Position numbers and translations under genes: made by a program
Part shown: piece by piece, positions 1 to 8,219 of the stretch
Numbering within the stretch: position 1 is the first letter of the stretch
How the letters are laid out: every line of letters begins with the position of its first letter
Notes under the pieces: model-generated
Told to the model about the DNA's origin: nothing
Database searches by the model: none
What the model saw: the letters and a program-made list of their open reading frames with translations, nothing else
Source of the DNA: CAZGKW01 sp964526295
Lineage (GTDB): Bacteria > Planctomycetota > Phycisphaerae > FEN-1346
DNA length: 59,093 nt
Assembly: GCA_964526295.1 (NCBI GenBank)
Contig: CAZGKW010000026.1
Coordinates: 1 to 59,093 of the forward strand
Direction of reading: 5' to 3'

Positions 1-50
1 GTGACTGTCCCCTTTTTTTGTCCCCTTTTTCCCTTTTTCTGTCCCCTTTT
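1..50. repeat. Tandem TGTCCCCTTTTT-type repeat array
   Basis: Imperfect tandem copies of TGTCCCCTTTTT, read on the other strand as AAAAAGGGGACA, abut the stop codon of the lyase gene that ends at 51. At least three copies with varying T-tract length are visible before the window edge. Similar GGGGACAG-with-A-tract units are known as REP-like intergenic repeats in several bacterial phyla and are sometimes mobilised by REP-associated (Y1) transposases. No such transposase is in this window, so that link is inference. The array is cut by the window start. Confidence 0.6.
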
Positions 51-3000
51 TCAGCGGTCCGCTTGCTTCGAAAGCGGCGGCAGGGATCCGCCCTCGAGGA
101 CCACCGTCCGGTCCCGGCCGCGCTTGACGACGGCCTGCCCCCCGGCGCCGTCGGGCGGATCGGTCGCCAGGTAGACGTCCTCGCTCTCGTCGCCGAGCGA
201 GACGCGGAGGCCGCGGCCCCCGTTCAGGGCCTCGAACCGCGGCATCTTCTCCCCCTTGCGGTAGGGGTAGAGCACGGCCAGGAAGTCCTCGCCGGGGCGG
301 GCGGCGATGCGGGCCCACTGCTGGAGTTCGCCACGGGTCCAGCGGTCTTCGCCGATGCGGAAGTCTTTCGGGATGAGGCTCGACTCGTCCTGCTTCGGCC
401 ACGCCCACCGGTCGAGTTTCACCTTTCGCGGCTCGGGCGTTGCGACGTAGAGAACGGCGTCGGCGTCGAGCTGACCGTCGAAGTGCAGGATGCGGTCTTT
501 CCGCTCGACGCCGCGGGCCAGGACGAACAGGTTGAACGTGGCCGGCTCGGCCGCGTCCAGCTCGTCGCGGACGACGAGATAGTCCTGGAGGGCCGAGTTC
601 TCGGGGTGCTTGACGAGCATCAGGTACCGGCGGTACCGGGCCTGGCGCTCGAGCGTCCGCCGCGGATAGCTCGCCTGCCACACGATCTGGTGGGCGTAGC
701 GGGGCATCTTGCGGAGCCGGCCGGTCTCGACCTGGCCCACGGCCACGTCGGCCGCGTCGGTCGAGCGGAAGGCCAGCATCTCGCCGACGGCGTCCATGTT
801 CTCGTCGTCGCCCAGGTTGACGCGATTGTGCATGTGCTCCTGGTCGGGCCGGGGCTTGTAGCCGCAGTGCCAGTCGAGGGCGATCGGCATCCCGGCCCCG
901 TAGAAGTGGAAGCTCAGCTCGTCGCCCTGGTAGTGGCCGCGGGCCGAGCCGCACTTGAAGGTGGCGAACGTCTCGCCGGGCGTTCCGAACCGGCTCCGTA
1001 GGACCGCCCCGAAGCCCGGATACTGCCGGCTCTTCCAGTCCATGTCGGCCAGGTCGGCGGCCTCGACGGACTGCTCGACGAGCAGGACGTCCTTGACGAG
1101 GTCGCCGGTGCCTTCGCGGCCGTAGTAATGGCGATAGAGGGCCATGCACCGGGCGGCGAACTCCGGGTCGCTCTTCTTCATCCCGGCGGCGACCATGCCC
1201 AAGAGGTGGCCCGTGCCCTCCTGCCAGGCGTGGGTGTCGCCGAGGGAGGCGAGGGTCCGCCGCCCCAGGCGCGGGTCGGGCGGCGTGTGGATGTTGCGGA
1301 GAAACTCGACCGTGGCCCGGACCTCCGGCCAGGTGAACGGGTCGCCCAGGCCGGAGTTCTGGATCGTCTTCATCATCTCGACCATGTGGCCGAAGGCGTA
1401 GCTGTGGTAGCCGGGGCACTCGTAGCCCGCCCCGCCGGGCAGAAACACCACCCGCCGCACGTCGTCGCGGAGGTTCTTGACGCCGAACCGCATCCAGCCT
1501 CGGGCGTGGGGGTGGTCGGGCATCATGGCGGCGGCGTAGAGGGCCAGGCCGTACATGTCGGTGTGGAAGTTGGGGTTCCCGACGCCCCACCCGTTCTCGT
1601 GGCCCGGCCAGTAGTTGAGGTCCGAGAAGATGTAGCCGAGGAGGGCGGCCTTGGCGTCGCCGGCGGGCCGGCCGGCCGACGAGAGGTCCGCCGTCTGGAT
1701 GGCCCGCTTGAGGCGCCGCGGGTAAGTCGTCGGGTTGAAGAAATCGTCCTGGTAGGCCCGCCCGAGGTAGAGCCCCCCGCCGCCGACGCTCCGGCCGCCG
1801 AGGTCGTCGCGAGTGCCGGCCAGGAACTCCGCCAGGCGCCGGTCGCCCTTGACTTCGCCATCGAGGACGCGGCGGATGAGGCGGACGTTCGGCGTGTCCT
1901 GACCGGCCTGGAACTCGGCCCGGATCTGCTGGAGCCGCTCCCAGGTCATCAGGATGTGCGGGGCGGGGTCCCGCGTGTTCCGCCGCCACTCGAACCGCCA
2001 CTCGTTCAGGACGCGATCGAGGGGGATGTCGGCGTTTCGGCGCATCAGGTGCTGGAGCTTGCTCTCGGAATCGAACCGGTCGGCCGGCCCGGCCAGCAGG
2101 GCCCAGTGCCGACGCCCGTCCCCCAGCGGGAACACGTACTCCAGCCCTTCCCCGCCCGGCAGGGCACGGACCCGGACGAACTGCTCGTAAGGGTTGTGCC
2201 AGTCGGCCGGCGAGGTCATGAGGGCCCCGACGCAGGGCTCCCCATCGCCCCGCCCGAGGGCCAGGCAGACCTGGGCGTCGTCGCGGGCCTGGGTCCACTT
2301 CGGCCGCAGCGTCGTGAACGGCGCCTCGCCCGCCCGCTCGGCCAGGCCCACCCGCACCACGCTGTTCTTGCTCCGGACCTTGCCGTCCTCCCACACGAAC
2401 CAGGGCATCCAGAGGGCCTCGCGGACCCTGAGACGGTCGCCGAACGTCGCCGTCATCCGCGACCCCTCGGGCAGACGGTGCGACTCGATGACGTCGATCC
2501 AGGGCTCGCCGTCGACGGCCTTGATCGTCAGCTCGTAGGCGTGGTCGCGTTCGGCGAACTGATAGCGAAGCCGGACCTCGACCCAGACGGGCCCCGAGGC
2601 GACGATCCGGGCGTCGATCCGCTTGACGCCGGCCTCGCCCGCGGCTTCCCACCGGCCGCACCAGTCGTCGCGGCCCGCCGGCCGGGCCCCGAGGATGGGC
2701 GGCAGCTCCGCGAGCGGCACAGGGCCGCCCTTGGCTCGGAAACCGTCCTTTAAGAGCAGCTCGGCGACGCCCGTCGAGACTTCGATGCGCCCGTCGTGGC
2801 GGTTCACCCGGGCCGTCCCCCCGGGCTGCTTCGCCTCCTTCCGCTGGTCGTTGTACGTGATGCGGACGGGGAACTTCTCCTCACCCCGCGGCAGCGTGAT
2901 CTTGAACCAGAGGCGGACCCGGCGGACGTCGCCAGGGCTGCCCTTCAGGACCTCCACCTGGACCGGGACGCGGCGCTCCTCGTTGAGGGTCACCGAGAAG

Positions 3001-3182
3001 GTGTCGGCGGCCACGCCTTCCGGCGACACGTCAAGGTCGACGTGGACCAGCTCGTCCTCCCAGGTGTGGCCGAGGGGCTCGGAGAACGAGCGGACCTCGT
3101 GGTAATTGATGGCGCAGGCCGGGGGCGCCGGCGCGAGCAGCGCCGCCGCGGCACAGGCCACGATGATCGCAAGACGTCGCAT
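51..3182 (-). CDS. Secreted heparinase II/III-like polysaccharide lyase
   Basis: Predicted exported protein of about 1043 residues. The first 24 residues form a Sec signal peptide (MRRLAIIV, then an Ala-rich core ending ACA), which is why I start at the ATG at 3182. An ATG at 3188 and a GTG at 3200 are in frame; none has a clear ribosome site. Roughly residues 30-350 look like a beta-rich N-terminal region. An alpha-helical toroid of the kind seen in heparinase II/III proteins follows. A C-terminal beta region begins near residue 735 with RGHYQGDELSFHFYG and continues to HMHNRVNLGD near residue 785. That layout and the His/Asn-rich motifs resemble PL12/PL15/PL21-type lyases and alginate lyases acting on uronic-acid polysaccharides. 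The substrate cannot be read from sequence. It is long for the family because of the N-terminal region. Confidence 0.72.
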   Translation of the reverse strand: MRRLAIIVACAAAALLAPAPPACAINYHEVRSFSEPLGHTWEDELVHVDLDVSPEGVAADTFSVTLNEERRVPVQVEVLKGSPGDVRRVRLWFKITLPRGEEKFPVRITYNDQRKEAKQPGGTARVNRHDGRIEVSTGVAELLLKDGFRAKGGPVPLAELPPILGARPAGRDDWCGRWEAAGEAGVKRIDARIVASGPVWVEVRLRYQFAERDHAYELTIKAVDGEPWIDVIESHRLPEGSRMTATFGDRLRVREALWMPWFVWEDGKVRSKNSVVRVGLAERAGEAPFTTLRPKWTQARDDAQVCLALGRGDGEPCVGALMTSPADWHNPYEQFVRVRALPGGEGLEYVFPLGDGRRHWALLAGPADRFDSESKLQHLMRRNADIPLDRVLNEWRFEWRRNTRDPAPHILMTWERLQQIRAEFQAGQDTPNVRLIRRVLDGEVKGDRRLAEFLAGTRDDLGGRSVGGGGLYLGRAYQDDFFNPTTYPRRLKRAIQTADLSSAGRPAGDAKAALLGYIFSDLNYWPGHENGWGVGNPNFHTDMYGLALYAAAMMPDHPHARGWMRFGVKNLRDDVRRVVFLPGGAGYECPGYHSYAFGHMVEMMKTIQNSGLGDPFTWPEVRATVEFLRNIHTPPDPRLGRRTLASLGDTHAWQEGTGHLLGMVAAGMKKSDPEFAARCMALYRHYYGREGTGDLVKDVLLVEQSVEAADLADMDWKSRQYPGFGAVLRSRFGTPGETFATFKCGSARGHYQGDELSFHFYGAGMPIALDWHCGYKPRPDQEHMHNRVNLGDDENMDAVGEMLAFRSTDAADVAVGQVETGRLRKMPRYAHQIVWQASYPRRTLERQARYRRYLMLVKHPENSALQDYLVVRDELDAAEPATFNLFVLARGVERKDRILHFDGQLDADAVLYVATPEPRKVKLDRWAWPKQDESSLIPKDFRIGEDRWTRGELQQWARIAARPGEDFLAVLYPYRKGEKMPRFEALNGGRGLRVSLGDESEDVYLATDPPDGAGGQAVVKRGRDRTVVLEGGSLPPLSKQADR

Positions 3183-3485
3183 AGGCATCGGTTCGGGCAC
3201 GGAGGCCGGTATGCACAGCGGAGGGCCAGGCAGCGGAACCTACCACAGGCCGGATTGGGGGGTCGTACGCGTCGAATGCCGGGTTCACGCCTCCGCATCT
3301 CGTTAAACCCGCGCGGCGGGCGGAAGTTCCGGGGAAGGGCGTCGCAGCAAAGCCGTTCGAGCCCGGCTCGTGAGAACGCGGGTACGACCGAACGCCGTCC
3401 AAGTGTCCGGCGAGGGTAAGTCTTCGCGCAGGTCACACGCAACCGCGTTCTTACGAACCCAGCTCGCAGCGGGGTAGCCGAGCCG
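3183..3485. other. Intergenic region with an inverted pair of a 19-base repeat
   Basis: No convincing gene lies between the lyase and the carboxypeptidase. The only structure seen is a motif of the form CGTACCCGCGTTCTNACGA. It occurs inverted at 3368-3386, in a diverged direct copy at 3438-3456, and again exactly at 41715-41733. Confidence 0.5.
3368..3456. repeat. Inverted pair of dispersed 19-bp repeat
   Basis: The reverse complement of 3368-3386 reads CGTACCCGCGTTCTCACGA. Bases 3438-3456 read CGCAACCGCGTTCTTACGA. The two arms differ at three positions and face each other, giving a BIME-like unit of about 89 bases. A near-identical third arm lies at 41715-41733. Confidence 0.5.
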
Positions 3486-4634
3486 TCACACCCGAAGCGC
3501 CCGGACGAGCCCCTCGGCCAGGCGGCGACCGAAGTCCCGGTACGCCTCGCGCGTCAGCAGCGTCTCGCCCGCGGTGGCGTAGGGCGTCTCCAGGCACAGG
3601 CCCGGAATGCCCAGGGCCTGGAAAAAGTAGCGGAACGACGGCGTCGTCCACCGCGACGGGTAGTCCGCCACGCGGGCCGACTCGCCGGCCATGTAGGTGG
3701 GCCCGGCGGCGGCGGCGAGAAGGGCCGCCCACCGGTGGGCCCGGGCGTAGGCCTGGGACTCGGCGTGGCGGTCAGGCAGGTAGAAGTAGGCCCCGTCGGT
3801 CTCGCACCCGCCGGGGGCATGGAAGTCGAGCCCCAGGGCCGGCCGGCACCGGACCCGCCATCGGTTCGCGTCGCGCTGGATGACCAGCACCTCGTGCCGC
3901 ATCGGCTGGCCTGTCGGCGGGTGGTCCCAGGCCCGGTTCAGGTCGAAGGGGAAGTTGTCCTTGCCGTAGTCGCCCCCCTCGACGCCGTCGATGTTCGACA
4001 GGGGCACGGCCCAGACGAGCGGCGCGGCCTCGCCCTTTGTCGCCAGGGACCGGAGCAGACCGTCGAGGACCCACGTGCCGGGCGTCTCGCCGGAGTGCTG
4101 GCGCCCGACGAAGTAGAGACCGGGCCGTTCGCCGCCCTCCTGGCCGGGGCCGTTCGAGAGGCGGACGATCGGCCGGCCGCCCTGGCTGACACCGATCGTC
4201 TCGGCCCGCCACACGCCGGCAGTCTCGGCGACGAGGGCCTCGACCTCCGGCCGCCCGTACGGGTAGCAGTAGGCCACGTCCATCCACGTCGCAGGCGCCG
4301 GGACGGTCCAGACCGTAAACCATCGGCCGTCGGGGAGCGGCTCGGCCGTCCCGGGGGCGAGGCGCTGCCAGTCGCGGCCGTCGTACCGGGCCACGGGCCG
4401 CATGGCCTCGGCCGGGCGTCCGCCCAGCATGTTCGAGGCGTGCTGGAGGACGAGCCGGACCCGGTCGCCCCCCGCCCGGCCCTCGTCGGCGACCAGCCGG
4501 AAGCAGAACCACAGGCACTCCGGTCCGCCGTGCGGGTCCGCCGCGAAGTGGACCTCCGGCACAGGGCCCTCGGTGACGATCCGCACGTCGCAGGCGTTGC
4601 CGTAGGGGACGGCCGTATCGACTCTCAGGGGCAT
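3486..4634 (-). CDS. M14 family zinc carboxypeptidase-like protein
   Basis: Protein of 382 residues. The zinc-ligand motif HSGETPG lies near residue 178, a third ligand His in LDFHAPGG near 271, and the catalytic Glu in CLETPYAT near 351. The N-terminal 120 residues form a beta domain (for example LWFCFRL, VRLVLQHA) like the one preceding the catalytic domain in cytosolic-carboxypeptidase-type (AGBL/CCP) M14 proteins. These enzymes hydrolyse C-terminal residues or side-chain amides. No signal peptide is seen, so a cytoplasmic location is inferred. It lies on the same strand as the upstream purine gene, 91 bases away, and the two need not share a function. The substrate is unknown. Confidence 0.8.
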   Translation of the reverse strand: MPLRVDTAVPYGNACDVRIVTEGPVPEVHFAADPHGGPECLWFCFRLVADEGRAGGDRVRLVLQHASNMLGGRPAEAMRPVARYDGRDWQRLAPGTAEPLPDGRWFTVWTVPAPATWMDVAYCYPYGRPEVEALVAETAGVWRAETIGVSQGGRPIVRLSNGPGQEGGERPGLYFVGRQHSGETPGTWVLDGLLRSLATKGEAAPLVWAVPLSNIDGVEGGDYGKDNFPFDLNRAWDHPPTGQPMRHEVLVIQRDANRWRVRCRPALGLDFHAPGGCETDGAYFYLPDRHAESQAYARAHRWAALLAAAAGPTYMAGESARVADYPSRWTTPSFRYFFQALGIPGLCLETPYATAGETLLTREAYRDFGRRLAEGLVRALRV

Positions 4635-4725
4635 GGACCCTCCCAGCGATGGCGGGTGTCGGTGCGCGCCGGGTATGCTGCGGGCCCTTCACCAGCGACG
4701 GGAACAAGCGGCCCGAGACGGCCCG

Positions 4726-5379
4726 TCACGCCTCGACCGTGTAGCACGCCAGGTCGAAGCCGTCGTCGGACTCGACGGCGGCGGCGGCGCAGACGGGCTT
4801 CTCGAGGTCGGCCATCTCGCCGCCCGAGACGGCCCACTCGGCGGCCTCGGCGGCTGTCTCGGCCTCGAACGGGCTTTCATTTTCGGGGCTCGGGTCGTCA
4901 AGTTCGTAGGTGGCGAAGTAGAACGCCTTGCCCGGCCCCAGGGCGAAGCTCCGGACGTGCAGGCCGTCGTGCCGCACGATGCCGCCCCACCCCTCGATGT
5001 CGCCTCGGCCGACGGCGACGGCGATTCGGGGGGTGTTATAGTCGTCCTTCTCATAATCCAGGACGATCAATGCCTGGACCATCGCATCGCGGATGCTCAT
5101 GCCCGAGGAGACCTTCTCGGCGATCGGGTCGGTCTGTGAGCCGTTGGTGGCGACGGCGACGGGTTCGGCCCCCTCGCGGGCCGCGATCCGCAGGCAGTTG
5201 TAGGCGATGTAGGGGTTCTTCGACAGGTCCGACTCGTGCCCCTCCCGCGGGACGACGGCCAGGCCGCGAGGCGTCTCGACCGTCCGGCGGTTCGGGAACG
5301 ACCGCGACGAAACGCGGTACATGACGGCGCCCCGTCCTCCCGGGGTGCGGCCCACGGCGACGATCCGGCCCACGTACAT
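4726..5379 (-). CDS. purO: IMP cyclohydrolase, archaeal PurO type
   Basis: Protein of 217 residues starting MYVGRIVAVGR and containing YRVSSRSFPNR, LSKNPYIAYNCLR and YNTPRIAVAVGR, the conserved blocks of the PurO-type IMP cyclohydrolase family (IMP_cyclohyd). That family closes FAICAR to IMP in the last step of purine synthesis. Length matches the roughly 200-residue archaeal enzyme. The start is fixed by a strong ribosome site (GAGGAGG, about six bases before the ATG). PurO is best known from archaea; most bacteria use the C-terminal/N-terminal domains of PurH, so a bacterial copy is of interest. It may be a stand-alone cyclohydrolase partnered by a transformylase elsewhere. It lies 67 bases downstream of the DUF502 gene on the same strand. 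Confidence 0.82.
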   Translation of the reverse strand: MYVGRIVAVGRTPGGRGAVMYRVSSRSFPNRRTVETPRGLAVVPREGHESDLSKNPYIAYNCLRIAAREGAEPVAVATNGSQTDPIAEKVSSGMSIRDAMVQALIVLDYEKDDYNTPRIAVAVGRGDIEGWGGIVRHDGLHVRSFALGPGKAFYFATYELDDPSPENESPFEAETAAEAAEWAVSGGEMADLEKPVCAAAAVESDDGFDLACYTVEA

Positions 5380-5446
5380 GGTCTGCCTCCTCGCTTTCGC
5401 TGTTCGGACTGTGCAGATGCGGCCCAGGCGGGACCGCTCGGGCGAT

Positions 5447-6244
5447 TCACGCCTCGGGTCCCTGGTCGGGTCCCTCCTGGGGTCGTTCCCGGGACGGCTC
5501 GTCCTCCTGGTTGGCCTGGCGCTCGGCCTTGGCGGCCCGCCGCTGTTTCTCGCCCATGACGAGCAGGGCCGCTTCGAGCGATTCGAGCCGCTCGGCCGAC
5601 GGCACGATCACCCCGCCCGAGATGGAGTACTGGAACGCCTCGTCCACCGTGATCGGCAGGTCGATGACCTCCCGCCTCGGGACGGCCACCGTGTAGCCCG
5701 TGATGGGCGTCGGCGAGCTGGGGACGAAGACCGTCAGGAGCTCCTGCTCGGTGTGGCGGCAGAGGGCCCGGAAGCTTCGGCCCGTGACGAACCCGATCGA
5801 CCAGACGCCCCGGCGGGGATACTCGATCGCCACGACGCGGCGGAACTCGACCTGCTGCTCCGAGAAAAAGAACTCCGAGACCTGCTTCGCCCCGGGGTAG
5901 ATCCGCCGCAGGATCGGCAGCCGGATCAGCCACCCCTCGAAGAAGCGGACCAGCCGGTTCCCCAGGAACGTCCCGAGGAAGTAGGCGGCCACGCACAGGC
6001 CGATGATCCCCACCACCGGGCCGACCCAGATGAGAAAGTACCGATCGAACCACTCGTCGATCCGCTCCGAGGGCCACCCCGAGGCCCGCTGGACCACGCC
6101 CTTGATCATGGTGTTGACGTGCTGGCCGATGTACTGGTGGACGAAGCTGACAAACAGGACGATGACGACGACGGTCAGCAGGACCGGGACGAGGGCCGCC
6201 AGCCCCCGCCAGAACGACCGCCGGATGCTCCCGATGATCCCCAT
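5447..6244 (-). CDS. DUF502 family inner-membrane protein
   Basis: Protein of 265 residues with two hydrophobic helices, roughly residues 14-36 (ending in a segment with VVVIVLFVSFV) and 72-94 (VGPVVGIIGLCVAAYFLG). Next come the DUF502 hallmarks, LPILRRIYPGAKQVSEF and a C-terminal soluble domain with PSSPTPITGYTVAVPR. The last 45 residues are charged (Glu/Arg/Gln-rich) and look disordered. DUF502 proteins are widespread bacterial membrane proteins without an established biochemical role. The gene is divergent from the promoter region of the Mla-type operon and may be co-transcribed with the downstream purO-like gene. Confidence 0.85.
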   Translation of the reverse strand: MGIIGSIRRSFWRGLAALVPVLLTVVVIVLFVSFVHQYIGQHVNTMIKGVVQRASGWPSERIDEWFDRYFLIWVGPVVGIIGLCVAAYFLGTFLGNRLVRFFEGWLIRLPILRRIYPGAKQVSEFFFSEQQVEFRRVVAIEYPRRGVWSIGFVTGRSFRALCRHTEQELLTVFVPSSPTPITGYTVAVPRREVIDLPITVDEAFQYSISGGVIVPSAERLESLEAALLVMGEKQRRAAKAERQANQEDEPSRERPQEGPDQGPEA

Positions 6245-6627
6245 GGTCGGTTCCCGCGTTCAGGAGCGTCGATCTTAGCAGGCGGTCTGCGCGCCCGCAA
6301 CGGTCTGTGCGCCCCCCGGACCGCCGGCCGAAGCCGCGCCCCCCGGACGGCCGGCAGGACGGGCCCCGGGCCGCCTCGTCGCCACCGGCACCGGACCGGC
6401 CGGGGGCCCGTCGGGGCCCCTTTCCCCCATCGGCGGACGCCGCGGGCGGGGATGAGCCCGTCTGGCGCGCGGGCCGTCAAATCGCTTGGCACGTGCGGTC
6501 GCGTGGGCTATAATCTTCGGGTTGACGCCTCGGGCGGCATTCGGGCGACGAGACTCGGGGGGGAGGAGTGTGTCCTCGGACGGCCGCCCGGAAGCGAAAG
6601 GGGGGCTTTCGCATCGGCGGGACACCC
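6245..6627. other. Divergent intergenic region and operon leader
   Basis: This 383-base gap separates the DUF502 gene from the rightward lipoprotein/Mla operon. It carries the rightward promoter at 6486-6514 and then a leader of about 107 bases. The part from 6280 to 6480 is C/G-rich with no gene I can support. Confidence 0.6.
6486..6514 (+). promoter_or_regulatory. Sigma70-type promoter of the lipoprotein/Mla operon
   Basis: TTGGCA at 6486-6491, a 17-base spacer and a perfect TATAAT at 6509-6514. Transcription should start near 6521, about 107 bases ahead of the first gene. Confidence 0.75.
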
Positions 6628-7050
6628 ATGTCGGACACCGGCGTGACGCGTGGCCTGGCTCCGCTCGCGGCAGCGATCGTCTCGGCGTTGGCGGCTGGGT
6701 GCGGGCGGCCCGCCTGGACGCCCACGGACGAGTTTCGGCGGGACGATCCGCGTGCCCAGACGGCCGCCATCGCTCGCGTCGTCAACGAGGGAGATCGGGG
6801 CCGGATCCCGGAGCTGATCGCCCTGCTCGACTCGGAGGACGAGGGCGTCCGCTTCGCCGCCGCCTCGGCGCTGCACCGCCTGACGGGCGAGGACTTCGGC
6901 GTCTACTACGCCGGGACCGACGAGGAACGGGCCCGGCGGATCGAGATGTGGCACACGTGGTGGGACGAAACGGGCCGCCACCATTATGGCGACGCGGCCG
7001 GAGCGGACACCGCATCGGCTTCGCCCGCACCGGGAGACGACCAGCCATGA
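6628..7050 (+). CDS. Putative HEAT-repeat lipoprotein
   Basis: Protein of 140 residues with a lipoprotein signal whose lipobox LAAGC puts the lipidated Cys at residue 25. The mature part contains one or two HEAT-like helical repeats, including IPELIALLDSEDEGVRFAAA followed by SALHRLTGEDFG. Its TGEDFGVYYAG/W-rich tail resembles the C-terminus of other planctomycete HEAT-repeat proteins. I chose the ATG at 6628; a GTG at 6568 in the same frame follows GGAGGAG directly and would extend the n-region. The stop overlaps the next start (ATGA), so it is translationally coupled to the STAS gene. This suggests an accessory envelope role with the lipid transporter, which is an inference. Confidence 0.7.
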   Translation: MSDTGVTRGLAPLAAAIVSALAAGCGRPAWTPTDEFRRDDPRAQTAAIARVVNEGDRGRIPELIALLDSEDEGVRFAAASALHRLTGEDFGVYYAGTDEERARRIEMWHTWWDETGRHHYGDAAGADTASASPAPGDDQP

Positions 7051-7403
7051 CCAACGCCTTCGACGCCGACGGCCTGGACCTGGAGACGCGGCGGGAAGAG
7101 GGGGCCGTCGTGATCGAGGCCCGGGGCGAGGTGACGGTTTTCACGTCGCCGACCCTGCGGCAGGCCCTCCGCCAGGGGGCCTCCGAGCGGCCCGAGAAGC
7201 TCATCGTCGACCTTTCGGGCACAAGGTATATCGATTCGAGTGGCGTCGCCACTCTCGTCGAGGGCCTCAAGCTGGTCCAGCAGCACCAGGGCGAGCTGGT
7301 CCTGGCGGGGATGAACGAGCGGGTCCGCGGCGTGTTCGAGATCGCCCGCCTGGACACGGTCTTCCAGGTCGCGGGCAGCGTCGAGGAGGCGCTCCAGCCG
7401 TGA
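7047..7403 (+). CDS. STAS-domain protein (MlaB/anti-sigma-antagonist-like)
   Basis: Protein of 118 residues spanning a single STAS domain: EARGEVTVFTSPTLRQAL, the core strand IVDLSGTRYIDSSGVATL near residues 52-69, and LAGMNERVRGVFEIARLD. The phospho-acceptor-type Ser of DSSG is present, as in SpoIIAA-type antagonists. The placement between a lipoprotein and an MlaE-type permease, with four-base overlaps on both sides (ATGA at 7047, GTGA at 7400), argues for an MlaB-like subunit of the transporter. In E. coli, MlaB stabilises the MlaF dimer. A sigma-factor role is the alternative. Confidence 0.82.
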   Translation: MTNAFDADGLDLETRREEGAVVIEARGEVTVFTSPTLRQALRQGASERPEKLIVDLSGTRYIDSSGVATLVEGLKLVQQHQGELVLAGMNERVRGVFEIARLDTVFQVAGSVEEALQP

Positions 7404-8215
7404 GCATCGGGGCGATCTGGAAGCCGTTCGAGCGAGTCGGCGCCGGGGCCGAGGGGCTCCTGGCGTACCTCGGGGGCGTCGCCTACCTGACGCTCGACAC
7501 CGTCGGCCACGGGGTGAGCGGCCTGCTCGTCCGGCCGCGGATCAAGGCCGGCGAAACGTTCTACCAGATGGTCCGGCTGGGCGTCCGGGCCGTGCCGATC
7601 ATCACCCTCGTCCAGATCTTCGTCGGCGTGACGCTGGCGTTCACCCTGGCGCCGGTGCTCCGGGACTACGACCAGCTCCATCAGCTCCCGGTCGTCATCG
7701 CGAAGGCGATGTTCCCCCAGCTCGGGCCGCTGCTGGCGTCGGTCGTGCTGACGGGCTTTGCCGGGGCGGCCATCACGGCCGAGCTGGGGACGATGGTCGT
7801 CGGGGAGGAGATCGCCGCCCTCCGCACCAGCGCCATCAACCCCATCCGGTTCCTCGTCGTGCCGCGCGTCATCGCGTGCGTCCTGATGACGGTCGCCCTG
7901 ACGGTGCTGGCGAACGTCGTGGGCTGCGCCGGCGGGGCCCTGATCTCGGCGGCCCAGCTCGGCATCGACCCCTACCAGTACCTCAACACCACCCTGGACG
8001 CCCTGATCGTCAAGGACATCGTGACGGGCCTGATCAAGGGCGGCATGTACGGCTTCATCATCGTGATGGTCTCGTGCTACGAGGGACTGAGCGTCTCGGG
8101 CGGCGCCGGCGGCGTAGGCCAACGGACCACCGCCGCCGTCGTACGGTCCATCTTCCTCATAATCGTCGCCAACTGCGCGTTCACCGCCTTCTTCTTCTAC
8201 TTCTGGCCTGAGTGA
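7400..8215 (+). CDS. mlaE: MlaE-type ABC transporter permease
   Basis: Protein of 271 residues, a usual length for MlaE/TrnB permeases. After an amphipathic N-terminus (FYQMVRLGVRAVPIITLV) it has four to five hydrophobic segments. It carries the family signature GFAGAAITAELGTMVVGEEIAAL-type block, in which Glu-Leu-Gly-Thr-Met and the later ALRTSAINPIRFLVVPR are diagnostic. The start is a GTG at 7400 overlapping the STAS stop; the upstream reading frame is only a shadow. It moves glycerophospholipids between inner membrane and MCE protein together with the ATPase and MCE genes that follow. Confidence 0.92.
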   Translation: MSIGAIWKPFERVGAGAEGLLAYLGGVAYLTLDTVGHGVSGLLVRPRIKAGETFYQMVRLGVRAVPIITLVQIFVGVTLAFTLAPVLRDYDQLHQLPVVIAKAMFPQLGPLLASVVLTGFAGAAITAELGTMVVGEEIAALRTSAINPIRFLVVPRVIACVLMTVALTVLANVVGCAGGALISAAQLGIDPYQYLNTTLDALIVKDIVTGLIKGGMYGFIIVMVSCYEGLSVSGGAGGVGQRTTAAVVRSIFLIIVANCAFTAFFFYFWPE

Positions 8216-8219
8216 CGCC

